A program made the position numbers and the translations under genes. The notes beneath the pieces were generated by a model. The model was not told where the DNA came from. It was given only the letters and a program-made list of their open reading frames with translations, and did no database searches. Of a stretch of 64,000 nt of DNA, positions 1 to 41,163 are shown piece by piece. Origin of the DNA: Callipepla californica brunnescens (taxonomy: Eukaryota; Chordata; Aves; Galliformes; Odontophoridae); NCBI GenBank assembly GCA_023055505.1, contig JALIRH010000014.1, positions 13,604,501 through 13,668,500 of the forward strand, written 5' to 3'. Position 1 is the stretch's first letter. Every line of letters begins with the position of its first letter.

Positions 1-26
1 ACACTTCTTAGTACAATAGTAGGTTT

Positions 27-49
27 AAAAAAAAAGAAAGAAAGAAAGA
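27..49. repeat. A-rich (AAAG)n simple repeat
   Basis: Nine A residues run into repeated GAAA units. This is a simple microsatellite with no gene context. Confidence 0.8.
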
Positions 50-3000
50 TAAACAAACAGGGCCCCATGTGAACTTAGGAAAGCTGTATGAGTGAGAAGA
101 GATGCCCGTGGTAAAACAGTGGAGGGGCTCTGGTCCTCTGCCCATGTCTTTACTCAGTCCCTTGGTCCAGTGCTTTGACAAAATGGTCCCAAACCAACGC
201 CTTCCCATCACGTGGTGAGGCTGCAGGCAGTAGAAGTGACGTGCAGTCTCCTTAGCACCATTCCCCCTGTCGGTGCTCTGCTCCTCCAGTGGAAATCACT
301 CACATGTGTCAACGCTTCCTTCCCATCGGGCTGCTTGCGTGCTCTGCCCGCTGGGCTGCGCGGAAGGGAAGCACCTTTGAATGGGAAAACAACTGTCAGC
401 CTCTGGGAATGAGCTTTGTAATCAGGTCGTTATGGAGCTTGGTTGTGTCATTGAAAGCTCTTTTTAAGAGCAGCATAAGGTGGTGTAGCTTTCTGGCCTT
501 CAAATAGCACCGCAGCCCAACGCTGCCATTTGGACTGGGTGTTCCATCGTAGGAGTCCTGCTGTGATCTACGGTGTGACATTTCAAACTCAGCCTCACTT
601 GGAAGGCAGCTAGATGAGTTTCATATCTGCGTGAGGGGTGTTATGAGGAGGTGGGGAGAGGGAGCTGTGCAGATGTTCACCAGCCAGCTAATCTCGAGTG
701 ATGCGAATGCCCCAGTGCACTTTGGCTCCCAAAGCTGCAGCGGGTCCGGGCTCGTGGGTGCAGCTGTGTGCCAAGAGAAACCCAGAGCGTGTCCACTCTG
801 CACCCCGGGCACCCTGCGGGGCTGGCAGGGAGAAGGCAGGACCTGCTGGCTCATTGGGGTGAGGAGCAGCCCAGCAGAGCCCTGCGTGCGGGCAAAACAT
901 TGTCTCACTCCTCTCCAATCCTGTCCCTCTTGGGGATCCCACAGAGAGCCGTCAGAATTTTATTAACCACATCAGGGAGGACTCTGGGTTTGGCCAGCTC
1001 CAGCTGCTCTCAGGGATGGCAGAAAGCCCGCCGTGCTGCAGTGTTTTTCAGGCTGAGATTCCTTATCTCCCTGCCTTCAGGTGCCAGGGATGCTCTTGGG
1101 TCTGTGGCGATCACTCAGCTCTTCCCGCAGCGCTCCCCGCTCACATGGCTGACCTCGTACCTGAGGTTTCCTTCCTCCGCCGCTGCTCCCGATGACGAAC
1201 TCTCCTTTGAAGCAGATCCCTGCGATCTTCCTGCCTCCCCCCGTGCCCACGCTGGTGGCGGCAGCAGAAGGGGCCATGCGGATGCGCTGTGCACACGTGC
1301 GGGTGTGCACGCAGTGACTGCACGTGGAGGGCTCCGTGCGCTCAGGCTCCCCAGGCAGCAGCGTGCTCTCATGCCCGTGACCACTCTTCCCTTTGCTTTT
1401 TCATTAGGATTATTTTTAGGTTATACTTGTTGCTTGAAAACCTGGCTTTGATGATCAGGAAGTTAATGTTCCTCCTGCCCTTTGCTTGTGGTTCCTACCT
1501 TCTGGACCCGTCTTCATCTGATGGAGCTTTTTAACGTTGCATTGACTCTGGGATGAACCTATTTTCTTTGTTCCATGTTATCTTTCATCAGGAGCTGTAA
1601 GGATTCCTCCTTTCTTCCTTGAGTATTTTTTTTTCCCAAGCTTTAGCCCAGCTCCTGCTGCTCTGCCCTCCTCAGAGGTAGGGCTAGAGGTGCACTGAGG
1701 CTGCATTACGGGGAGCCCGGAGCAGATGGAGAAATGAATCCAGGTTTTCCAAGGCCATGGTAATCACCATAATTAGAATTGATTTTTTCCCCACTCACCC
1801 TGTTCATCAGCTTCTCCTGTACTCAAGGATGGGTCGTGCTGTGGAGCAGAGTATGCACTGCCAGCTCCGGGCAGCTGTGTGGTTGGAGGGCTCTGTGCTG
1901 ATTTCTGTTGACAGCCAAGTAGCAAACATCTGGATGCAAACCCCAGGGATGGGGAGATGGACCAGCAGGGCTTCTCCTCTTGGCATGGTGCCTCCCAGCC
2001 CAGCTGCCTGCCTTGCAGGTGCCCAGAGAAACCACTCTGATGCGTTCTGGGCATTGCTTTGCCGAGCTGCTCAGCCCATCCATGAGCCAACAGTCTTGGG
2101 AAGAGCCAAATTCCAAAGGCCAGCAATTAAATCCACGCATATTGAGCAAAAGCAAACATTCAACTTGGATTTTTCTTCCCAAATGCCACTGCTCTTTTCT
2201 CTCTGCACTTAGTAGTGGCACTGGGGATCCCTCTGACTTCCCAGTTAGATGCATCTCCCACTGAGAGGTGGATGCCACCTCGCTGAGCTCTGCTCTCTCA
2301 CCAGCACAGCTCCAGCTCTCTTCACAGGGCACCTCATGTGAGCACAGCTCAGGGGTCAGCTGGTGGCAGGGATGTGGTTAACAGCAGCAAAGCCAGGTGT
2401 GCATGGAAACCTCGGTCCTGTCAGCACCACGTCCCAGATCTCCCCTTCTCTGCGCAGTGGGTCCTTGCTGTCTGTCTCACAGCTTGTGCTGGCCGTGGTG
2501 GTCCACCAAGTACCGAGTCTGGTCCCACACTCATGGTCCATCCATCGCATCCCTTCAGGTAAGAGGTGCAGCACACGGTGCTGGTTCTGTCACCAGGCTC
2601 CTAAAGCTGTCCAATTCCTCTACTCTTCCTGTGCCAAACTAATCACATCTAGCGGGGGCAGAGAGCACGAGCAGGGTGAGATTTGGAAAGAAGTAAATTG
2701 AAATAGGGAGAGAAGCAACCTGACAGTCCTTAGGATGTGGGAGGGTAGTTTTAATTGAGTTCTGGAGGGTTTAGCCATGCAGTTAATAGGGGCTGCTGGA
2801 AGAGGGGTGGCTGTGTGTGCTAAGCAGGGCTGTGTGGAGGCGGTGGCAGGGTGGGAGCTGCCCGCTCTGACAGGTTTGGGGCTTTCTGGCCCTTGGGGAG
2901 TGAATCCTGCGGACAGAATGGGGCTGTTCCTGTGTGCAGGCACTGTGCATCCCGCTGCGCCGGAGCTGCCCTCCGAAATGTCAGGGAGAGGAAGCAATCC

Positions 3001-6000
3001 TCGGCTTGTTAGTTTCTAGAAGGAAATAAAACACACAGATGGCTGAAGCATCCTCTATCTCAAAAGCAGGAAAAGGATTCTCCAGGCAGGAGCAGGCGGC
3101 CAACAAACCCGGAGCGATCCAGGGAGCGAGGGACCAAACAAAGCGGTGTCTGGCCAGCAGCGAAGGGCGGGCTTGGTGGGGAAACGGGCTGTGATGTGCG
3201 GGAGCATCCCTGGCCCGGCGAGAGCAGCAAACAGCCGCTCCCCCGGGGCACGGGGAGGCTGCTGACAGCACAGATCCTGGAGGAGGTCTGCAGGGTGGCC
3301 CCGGCTGACCCACTGCCCCGGGCCGGACGCGGGGTACCTGACAGAGGCTAACTTTGGCTCAGGACGCAGCCTCTCGGGGAGGATGGAGTGGGGAGCGAGC
3401 GCCGGGGGGAGGGAGAGGAAAGACGGCAGGAGACAGAAATGCAAACACGGCCTGAGAGCTATGGGGCAGGGGGAGGGGGGGGAGGAAAAAGCAGGGTAAA
3501 CCTGGCAGGATGGAGCAGGAAACCGGGCTGGAGCGAGCAGGGCGATGGTGAGATAGTGCTTCCTGCGGGGGGGAGAGGAGAGAGGCAGACAGATAAACAG
3601 TGTGTGTGATGGGGATGCTGCAGGGCGGCCGCTGCTGGCACATGGATGGCTGTGCCAATGCCGGGTGTCTGAAGGAGCAGTGCTCGGCCTTTTGGTGCTT
3701 CCACACTGCACTCTGCATTGATCTCCTCTGTTTCTGTCTGCTGATGGGGCCGCCGGCTTGCGAGTCTGAAAGCTGGAGGAACCCAGAGGGCTCACAACTT
3801 TGCCTCCTTCCCCATCAGTGCAGGGGTTATGGGATTTTGTGCCTTGCCAATGAAAAGTAACCAGTGATTTGAAGCCTACGAGCAGTGAGAGGCGAAGCAG
3901 ACCCTGGGGTGCTAGCACTGTGGCCGTGGCAGATGTTGGGTTGCTGTGCTGTAGTGTTGGACATGAAGGCTCCAGCACCCACTAATGACGATCAACCCAA
4001 TACACTGTGAGCGCTGATTGAATTCCTGTAATTATTAATCTCCTGCCTCCCTTGAAGGAGATCCCTGCAGGGATCCCTTCATGTCTTTGCTCCTTGTTTG
4101 GAGCAAAGGAGCACCTGATGCTTTGTGAATATCCTCAGGGTGGTGAAGGGTGCAGCTCCAACGCCCTTGTGTGTTTGATGGCATTTCAGGAGGTGAGGTC
4201 CATGGATGTAGATGTCCGTGGCCAAGGGAGCAGCACCCTGCTCACAGTCCTGGGGCAGCGGCTGCCCTGTTTTGGTGTCTGTTCTCACCGTGCTTTAGGG
4301 CTCTCCCTGCCCACTGTCAGGTAGGAGAGAAGGCACCCGATGCTTCATCCCCACACCCATTCCTTTCTCATCTGTATGTGATATCACACCTCTCTGCAAA
4401 ACAAGAGGACGAGATGCCAGCTGTGCATTCATCCTCCCCTCTTGCTGCCCTGCCAGCTCCCTGCTCCTCGTGTGCATGATGTTTGTGCTTTGCTGCTCCA
4501 GCCCACGGCTGGATGCCTGCCTTGGGTGTGGGCAGGAGCTGCTCCCCATGGGAGCTTCAGCCCTGCACGAGGACAGCAGTGTGGTTCTGCCCCTGCCTCG
4601 TGGGCTTTCTGTGTGTCTGCGTGTGGGCACAGGTCCCCTGTCCCCAAACAGCCATGTGGGGAAGGGATGCCTGGAGCAGAATGGGGGTTTGCATCTGTGT
4701 GAGCTGGGGTTACGTTCTGCAGGGCAGGGGGAAATGGTCCACATGGAGTTCTGAAGGCAAATGCTGCTAATTCTGATGAGCCCAGCCTGAAAACCCGGAG
4801 AAGAGATTTTTCCCTCTTCCCCAGGGCCAGCTTTTGCCACTCTTCTGCATCAAAAAGGATTTGTTCAGTCTGTTTCCCCAGCTGCCAGCAAGGTACTGGT
4901 ATTTTGTCATTGACTTGCCAGGAGCAGGTATTTGCTGACATAGACGTGTCATCGTGCACCATAGCTGCTAAGTGCGAGCCTCTCTAGTGGGGGTGAGCTT
5001 GGGGCAGCTGAGGGTTTGGGCTGCGGGGAAGACTCGAGAGAAATGGGAGATGCTGAGCAAGAGAAGCCACATCAGGCTATCTGCTAGCTTCAGGCCCAGA
5101 GTGAAGATGGAGCAGTAACAGGATCAGGGTGGCTTTGCTTGAGCAAAGGGGAGAGGGGAAGAGGAATTGACCCAGGGAGAGCTGGAGGGATTAGGGCTAA
5201 AAGCACACAGACAGTGTGTCCAAGAGAGCTTTGCTGCGTGCTATCGTCCAGCTCTGATCACAAAACCTTTGGGCACTGACTTTGGTGGCAGGAGCACGAG
5301 GTGTTCGTTTAGCTGGGGACTCATGGTGGCTGCAACATGACCAATCCAGCCCAGCACCGGGGAAGGAAGTCAGAGAGAAGGACAGAGTGTGAACAAAACT
5401 CCTCTCCGGAAAGGCGCCCGTTAATCAGTCAGCGGGGCCGACTCAGCAGAGAGGGAGGGAAGGGGAAGCACAGAGGGGCTGTGGGGTGTGCGGGGGCTCG
5501 GAGGCAGGATCCGGCACAGGGCTTCCTGCAGGCTGCTCGGTCTCTGCGAGTCACTCTAGGGTGGATGACTCTTCCTGGGGGAGTATGGCTTCCCAGCCAG
5601 GCCCTAGGATGTGGGATGTTGCTGCACGCCATAGAAGCAGCCCTGGTATTGTGCTGTGAGCTGCGGTGGTTTCAGGCTGTGGGAAGAGGGGTGGAAGGGG
5701 CTGGGGAAAACAATGGAGCTGCCAGTGATAAGGAGAAGATTCAGCCTTGCCCCATTTGGAGACATATACTGAGAGATCAAGGCTAGAAAAACTGCTGGGA
5801 AGTGCACTTCTCTGAAATTAGACAAGGTGTGAGCGGCTGTGGGATCCTGCTTCCTCTCCCTGCATCCCATCAATCCTCCTTCTGTTTATTTTAATATCCC
5901 ACTGCCAACTTGCTTGGAAACCATCTTGAAAAAACAAAGCCTGCCGGGGCTGCCGCATGCCTTTTTAATTACATTAATGCTCTCCCCGCGTAAGGGCACG

Positions 6001-8542
6001 ATTCATTGTGCACCCGCAGGCCGAGGAGATAAAGCATCACTGGGGCTGGAGGTGGGGAGGGAGGTTCTGGGAGAAGAGGAGACTCTCAGTGCTCTGGAGA
6101 CATCTCCCTCGCACCCTGGGATTTGCCAGAGACACAAACCATCTGTGTGAGGGTCAGAGGAGATGCAATGGCCGAGATCAGCACTGGTGAAGCACCCCCT
6201 CCCACAGGGAGGGATGGGGCAGCAGGGGGTGGATCCAGCTGAGGGATGGAGGGTGATTTGGGGGAAAGTTGGTGGCCTTGGAAGATGCACAGAGCTATCC
6301 ATCTGCAAAAGCATCCCTTGACTGTGCTGGGTGCCACAGGTGGCTGTGGGCACCCAGACAGGGAGTCCCCAAAGCTGCCATCAGCCAGGGCCCAGGGAGG
6401 GGAATGGATGGCCATGGATGCTCACGATGCAGGGGGGCTGGGTGGCTACAGGAGCATCCCCAACCCCACACTGCGGTGCTTTCAGAGGGAGCTGTAGTTC
6501 CTTTTCCTGTTGTACTTGTGGAGTGCCGCGGACAGGATGCATCTGCAGGAATCCCACAGCCTCAACCTGCACAGATCCCTTCCCCTCCTCCCCCCGGCGC
6601 TGGTTGCAGCAGGTCACCCCATGGCACGTGAAGGCGTGCAGGGGTTACTTCACCGGGCATCAGCCATGGGGCTCCCACCACGCCTGGTTGCGGGTTTAGG
6701 GCTTTGAGTGGTGCCGGGGTTTTGGGATGAGCTTTCAGGGAAGCAGCCAGCCCCTCGGCGAGCCTGGGTCTGTCGCCCGCTCGCTGGTGTGGGGGATTTG
6801 CAGGCCGCGGCCATCTGGAGAGCGGTGTTTGCAGGGGGATAAGCGTGTCCGGCATTCATAGGAAGTGCGGCTTAGTGGTCAGATTCCTCCCCGCCTTTTT
6901 TAATAAACCTCATCACATTTTGGAGGGATTTGTCCAAAAATGCGCTTGTTTATTTTCACAGCCCACGGGGCACATTTTTGTGTGGGACATCCCCGGTCCC
7001 CTGCACTGGGGAAGGGGAGGTGGAGGCAGAGCGTCCTCCATGACACCGACCCCGCGGACTGGTTGAACCCCAAGCAATGGCTGCTGTGGTGGCTGGCTCA
7101 GTGCTGACACCGAGGGATGTCTGTGGAACCAGCCATGGCGAGCAGGGCTCTAAGCAGGTGGAGGAGGACCAGGCTGAGGGAGATGATGGCGGGCAGCAGT
7201 GGCCTGCGTCCCACTGTTGCCATGGGGGCAGCCATGGGGATGGCTGCCGTGGAGCCACGCGCGGGCGGGAAGGAAATGGAGAACAATTGGGCAGAACAAG
7301 GCCGGCAGGCTCAGCCTGGCAGTGCTGCTCAGCACGTCCCTCTGCAGCCCCTGCAGTGGCCATGGCTTCCCTTGCTGCTCCTCCAAGGCCTGGTGATGCC
7401 AGGGGACTGGTAGCCATTTGGTGGCCCTGGGACCAAATGCAGAGCGTGGAGGGTCTCTCCTGTTTGGAGGTTTGCATCTGCAGGCTGTGGTGTTGGAGGA
7501 GAGGCCTCACGTGGCGTTGCTGCTGCTCTGCCAGGTTTCTCTGTGATTGATAAATGGGTTTAAATGTTATGAAGGAAGGAGACAGACCTGAGCAGACTGC
7601 AATTGCACAAACCTCACACGTCTATAAAAATCAAGCTAGCAACATATTTATTGCATTCCTTTCTTCCTTAGCATTTAGCGTCTACCTGAGTCACGTTTTC
7701 ACATTTCACAACTCTATTTTTTCCCCTCTCTTTCTGGTTAGTTTGCTCACTTGTCTTGGAGTCATCAAAGCTTTTCTTCTGAATTATCTCGTATCCCCAG
7801 AAGCTGGGGTTTTTAAGATAAAGATCGTGACGCAGTGACAGTTAGAAGCACCATGCTAATGGAAAACAGCTCTGAGAGTAACCGGTACTTCGGGATGTTT
7901 GTCCGTGAGCAGCTCGCACGGTGCGTGTCCTGCACTGCATGGCAGAGATGTGAGCCCAACAGGAGTGGGACTCTCCCAGACTAAAGCAGGGAGAAGTGTG
8001 TGATAACGTGTTTATCTGCGTCTCCTGTAAGCCTGGATTGTTTCACTCCTGGAATTCCTGTCCCCTGTGGTGCTGAGGGAAGGGCGCTGCTGTAACCCAA
8101 AAAGGTTCAGTCCGCTTTGGGTGAGTGTCTGTGCCCAGAGGCAGAAGGGTCTGCTGGCCCCTGACAGCCTCTGTGCAAATCCAAGAGTGCTGTGCTTGTG
8201 GTACCTGAGCAGGTGGACTTTTGTAGCCTTGATTACACTAGTGCAGAAAAATCAGCAAGACTCTGGTTAGCATATATCATTTATCAGTACTGCAGGTGAG
8301 CTCAGCCTAAATTACCTGGTGAGGAGCACCCTGATCTCTGATCTTCCGTTCTTTTTCTGGCTCTCATCTGTTCTAGTCTGTCCATTTGGACTCATGGGGT
8401 GTCAAGCCCCAGCTCTAGAGATGGTGCTGAAGAGCTGTCCCCTAGAGCCAGGAGGGCTGCCAATGAACCGCTTGTGTCCCACTGAGCTTGCACTGAACAC
8501 CTTTGTAAGTGCAGAATCCTAAGAGTTGGAGACTCTGAGGTA

Positions 8543-8634
8543 CACGGTTTGTGGGCATGGTGGTGATGGACTGATGGTTGGACTAGGTGATCTTAGTTGT
8601 CTTTTCTGACCTTAATGATTGTATGATTCTATGA
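8543..8634 (+). mobile_element. CR1 LINE 3' fragment
   Basis: The text shows the standard CR1 3' end: a GGTGATGG segment, GGTTGGACTAGGTGATCTTAG, a CTTTTC-ACCTTAATGATT block, and a tail made from the ATTCTATG unit. The orientation is + because the octamer tail is at the right end. CR1 copies are usually truncated at the 5' end, as this one is. It lies less than 100 bases upstream of FLT4 exon 2. Confidence 0.8.
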
Positions 8635-8720
8635 GATGTTTGCTTCCCAGCTCTTGCCCACATCAGTGGATCTGCACTAGCAGGTGTCTGCATCACTCCC
8701 TATCTCCTTTCTCTCCGCAG

Positions 8721-36798
<28,078 letters not shown>

Positions 36799-37716
36799 TG
36801 GCACCAGGCCCTGGAGGCACCCTGCCGAGGCAGCCCCTCTCTCATCCTCCAGGCACATCATCAGGATCACTCAGAGCTTCTCCGTCAACCCACACCCAAC
36901 CCCAGCAGTGAACCCACCCCGAACAGATGGGGAACACCAATGTCCTCGGAACCGCAGCGCGATGGCCCACACAGCACCTCCAGCTGCAACTTCTCTGTGC
37001 CGGGACTGGAGAGAGTGCCCTGCTGATCCCTCGGGTTTCTTTTATTTCTGTGGCTCAAACAGATTCATTGTGCTGGCAACTGTGTGCCTGTGTTCAGCAC
37101 TACAGCACCTTCTGCCTAGCATCCAGCCTCCGCTCAGATCAGCTTCCCATTCAGAAAGCCCATTTCAGGTCAGATATAAATAGATCTGTCTTAGTCTCAA
37201 GTTTCTTCCTGGTGTGCAGCCTGACTGTTTTTCCTTGGATCGCTTCCTCCTCCTCTCCTCATGATGTCAGCTGCTGAATTGCAGAGCAGAATCAAAGACA
37301 AGAAATCCCTGGTGGTATTAGCAGCAAGAGCAGGACATTCTGAAGAGGTGTATGGAGAGATCCCAAGGGATCTTTGTAAAGGTTTGTGCACACTTCATTC
37401 TGGGTAGGTGGCAGCGTACACCCGCCTCTCCATCTCCTCTGCAAGCAACACCCATGCCCCTCTCATCTCTGCTGGAGGGGGACCTGTCACTCTGCCTTAT
37501 CACAGGGATTTTTTAGCCATGTCAACACAGCCATCAAGGCGTCAGCTGATGGCTGAAGTCTTCCCAGTGAGATGAACAGCAACTCTTTTTTGCAGGCCCT
37601 GTGTGAAGCAGGGCTTTATATGCATTGTGCTGGGAGCTTTGTGCTCACAGGTCTGCTGCTCTTGCCTTCCCCTTCTCCCCGAGCAGCACTGAAATCATCT
37701 GTTGTTCAAATGAGGA

Positions 37717-37722
37717 ATTAAA
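37717..37722 (+). terminator. Candidate proximal polyadenylation signal ATTAAA for FLT4
   Basis: ATTAAA sits about 920 bases after the stop codon. GT-rich text (GCTGTGTTAATTT and AAAATGTGTTGTTTGC) follows within 45 bases. It is the first hexamer I saw after the stop. Confidence 0.35.
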
Positions 37723-40468
37723 GCAAAGCTGTGTTAATTTCAGCTGGCCTCTGAACATAGAGTGAAAATGTGTTGTTTGCTGAAAGGAAAAGGATATAAG
37801 TGGTAGGGAGTGAAATGTTTATTTTCAAGTTGCTGTGAGAGTTTTGGAAACAATGGAAGGAACAAAGCTCCAGCAATGAGGTGCCCTGGGCTGCATCCCC
37901 TGGTGTGCTGCCATCACTGAGCACACTCAGGGCAGCACCCAGCTGGGGCACAAGCCCTAATTCTCCTGGATGGACCACTCTGCACCATGACCTTTCCTGC
38001 CGCCCTGGCTCAGAGGAGGCACTCTCTGCCCCGTAGGGTCTTCTCCAGTTTATGTTGCAGAGCTGCTGGCACAGTGCAGCTGCCTCTGGACAACTGAATA
38101 ACACTTATTTGCTAAGGAGCCATCTCATCACTTGGGCCCTTTGTCTCTAAAAGATACCATGGGCTTTGGGGAACCTCCACAGCCCCTCTCATCAGATTTC
38201 TGTGCTGCTGCCTCACTGCTTTCCACCTACTTCTTTCCATCCTGTCTGTAATCCAAGAGCTCAGCCTCAGAGCTGTTACATCACCACCAGAGGAGTCTGG
38301 GTGCAGAGGCTGTCTGAGCAGCTTGTCGTCTTCTCCCACACGCCGGTGGCTGGCAGAGCTCCTCGCACAGGGGCATCTCAGCACTGGGGAGTTTCTGCAC
38401 GCAGGCCATACCTCTGCACAGAGGCAAGAGTTTGGACTTTTACAATTGTGTTTTCTGTCAGATGTACCACTTTTCAAAACTGTATTTTCTCTTACAGAAG
38501 GTATTATGTGTTTCCTGACGTGAGTCGTTATGGATGACTTTCCCAAATCGTAATTACAGTTGTCTGCGCAAGTGTAATGGGGGAGATTTATTTAGCTCAT
38601 GGGAAAAGCATGGCTGTCATTCAGATTCCCTAAAGTCTGCAGAGCATCTGATGTTCCCCTCCCATCCCATGTCAGCAGGAGGACATGGCTGTGATTTCTG
38701 TGGCAATTAGAAGCACAAAACTGGACCAGCTGGAGCCAAGCTGGCTCAGGATGTGGAATTTGAAACTGTGTGTGACAACTGATTCCCCGACTTCTACTGG
38801 TGCCCCCAAAGTTGCCAGGAATTTAAGCATCTTTAAGTAATTGTTATGACTCAGTAAGAATGCTTCTGGCAGGAGATGCTGGAGAGCCAGGCCAGGGAAG
38901 CAGGACAGCCAGCGGGGTGCGGGCCAGGCCAAATTCTCCTGCCCTCATCTTGCCCTGTTGTTTTTTTTTCATCAGTGGTTCCCTTGGCAGAAGGAAGGCT
39001 GTGCCCTGTGCTGGGGACTCACACAGGTGGAAGGTGACAGACTGCAGAGCTAAATTCAGGCTGTTCTCTGGGTGATGTGCCGCCACAAAGCCCCCATTCT
39101 CTTGTTTCCAGTGCTTCATAAACAGTTCTCTTCCCAGAAACACTGCCCCAGCTGAGAGGAGGCTCAAGAAATGTCTGTGAATTAATCTGCAAAGTAGAAT
39201 AACAAAGGAGCTGCAGGTGAGGGTTAAAAACGTACTAGTGTTTGCAGGGCACACTGGCAGGGTTCTGCAGCAGAAATGAGGTGGAGGTTCCCATGCATCT
39301 TGGCTCAGCTCTCCCGATCTGTCAGCACCCCCAGCCCGCTGGGACAGCTGCACCGGGGCTTTAGGTTCTGTGTAAATTGCTCGTGAGCATCACTGTGGAG
39401 AAGTGCTACTTCATTAGAGCTACTGTTAAAGTTCCCCTGCTTCATGCTGGGGAAAGAGCTGAAGTGACATCTGATTCTAAACATTCAAATCATTCAGCCC
39501 CATAGGAGTTTATTATCTCTATTTTACAACATCTTGAGGTGTGTGTGGGGGGGGGAAGAATCAAATCCTGTTGTGTTGGTGCCAGCAGCCTTGCATGAAC
39601 AACGCAGCTTAACACAAGCACGCGCTGGATCCTCTTCAGACGAAGAACAACTGCAGTGTGGGATACTGAAGAGCTGTTGAGACAATTGTACTTCTGATCT
39701 CTTAAAACAACACTGAAACGGGAGTGTACAAATCTGAAACTCTTCCCCACGCTCTTGCATTATTCCTGGCATCTTTTTACAGCCTTCGGATAAGTGTGAG
39801 CACAAAACGAAGTGGGTTTGTTCTGGTTTGAGGTGAGGCCGTGGTGTTGTCTGTCCTTCCACAGCAACGAGAAAATATTTCACCTTCTAAAGCCCAGGTT
39901 CAGTGTTTGTGCCTGCTCAGTGCACGGTGCACACTGCTTTGGTTTGGGCCTTTTACTGGAACTCACAGCTGAAGCTATTTATCATCCTTTGCATTTTAAA
40001 TGACCGTTCTGGGTCTGCACTACGAAGTGTTGTCATTGAGAGGACATTCCTCCTTCGTGAAAACAAAGCATCTCTCCCCTGTTTGCAAATGCACGTGTGT
40101 CTCTGAAGAAAAACCTGTGTATCAAGTACTGCTTCATCTATAGCGCGATATTTTATCCTGGTACCTGTTGTCGCTGCAGCAGCATTGGATGTTTCAGTGG
40201 GCTGGCCTCCGAGCAAGTAGCTTACAGCATGGGCTGTGTGTGAGTACAGCAGTGTGGTCTGTGTGTGTTGTGGGTGAGTGTTTGGGTGTTGCATGTGCGA
40301 GTTTCTCCTACTGGTGAGTGAATGTGAGTTCTCATAGCTGCTGTTGAGTCTGGAAGCTGACGGTTATATATCAAACCAGTTAGAACACTGCTTTCTTTCC
40401 TCTCCTCCTATCGTACTCGTTATCCTTTGTCATTAAGAGTTCTGTTGTAATATCTAAATGTGAACATG

Positions 40469-40474
40469 AATAAA
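40469..40474 (+). terminator. Candidate distal polyadenylation signal AATAAA
   Basis: A perfect AATAAA within ATGAATAAAGTC is followed 20-35 bases later by CTCTGCTTTGTGGAGG, a plausible GU/U-rich element. It could end a long FLT4 transcript or an unannotated one. Confidence 0.45.
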
Positions 40475-40930
40475 GTCATAACTGGCGCCGCGCTCTGCTT
40501 TGTGGAGGCCGCTGCCCGCGGGTGCTGCTGGGCCTGACTCCAGCCAGCCAGCCCCACGCTATTAACTTTATTTTGGCTTTATTATTTTTACTTCTGCATC
40601 CCTTTGCGTGTGCCACATCCTCAAGGAAACAGCTGGGCTCTGTGGCATTTCCATCCAGGATGAAACTCAGCCTTTCCTCATGACGAAGCCGGACACACGT
40701 TGGTTAAGCTGCTGACTTGGCCCCACCGCCATCTCTCCCAGTCCTGCTCAGCACCCTGGGGCACCACACCTCGCCCTGTGGACCCTCTCGTGGGGCAGGA
40801 AAATGGCAGCATGGCTGAGAGCTCCTGGAGCAGCCACGGGAACGAAGCTATGGGGCACATGGGGAATGGGAGAAGTGCTCTGCACACAGCCCCTTGGGAG
40901 TGCTGGATGCCATGCAGGTGGACGTGTGGC

Positions 40931-41163
40931 TTTAAACTAAGACAGGGGAGATTTAGTTTAGATGTTAGGAAGAAATCTTTCACTCAGAGGGTGGTGATGC
41001 ACTGTTGATTGCCCAGAGAGGTTGTGGATGCCCCATCCCTGGAGGCACTCAAGGCAAGGCTGGATGTGGCTCTGGGCAGCCTGGCCTAGTGGTTGGCAAC
41101 CGTGCCCTTTGAAAGTAGATCATCTTTGAGGTCCTTTTCAACCCATGGTTCTATGATTCTATG
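40931..41163 (+). mobile_element. CR1 LINE 3' fragment
   Basis: This is a clear avian CR1 3' end. It has the AGGAAGAAATCTTTCACTCAGAGGG-type and GGTGATGCACTG segments, GCCCAGAGAGGTTGTGGATG, CCCATCCCTGGAGGCACTCA, GGCTGGATG..GGCTCTGGGCAGCCTG, and ends with two tail octamers (GGTTCTATGATTCTATGG). It is truncated at the 5' end and non-coding. Confidence 0.95.

Larger units (their letters stand above)
1..8720 (+). other. Probable FLT4 intron 1 (or upstream flank)
   Basis: No exon can be supported here. I looked for a short exon with an ATG, a hydrophobic signal peptide and a phase-1 GT donor to join the GAT at 8721, and found none. Much of the stretch is GC-rich (about 3.05-3.6 kb especially), which produces long stop-poor frames without domain content. 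It starts with an (AAAG)n tract at 27-49. AT-rich islands near 5.88-5.99 and 6.89-6.96 kb contain FOX-type and homeodomain-type words. A CR1 3' end lies at 8543-8634. Confidence 0.6.
36799..40495 (+). other. FLT4 3' UTR and downstream flank
   Basis: After the stop codon no coding frame with domain content is seen. Two polyadenylation hexamers occur, ATTAAA at 37717 and AATAAA at 40469. If the distal one serves FLT4 the 3' UTR is about 3.7 kb, otherwise about 0.9 kb. A TG-rich tract covers about 40218-40330. I cannot place the true 3' end from sequence alone. Confidence 0.5.

Noticed and set aside
768..1451. 227-codon + strand open frame
   Set aside because: GC-driven frame with low-complexity composition and no recognisable motif.
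1451..1534. Signal-peptide-like start MIRKLMFLLPFACGS as a candidate FLT4 exon 1
   Set aside because: There is no GT donor in the right phase after the hydrophobic stretch and no CpG-rich promoter in front, so it cannot join exon 2.
3055..3978. 307-codon antisense open frame
   Set aside because: It lies in GC-rich, stop-poor sequence, is mostly proline, serine and leucine, has several overlapping open frames on the same stretch, and shows no domain or splice logic.
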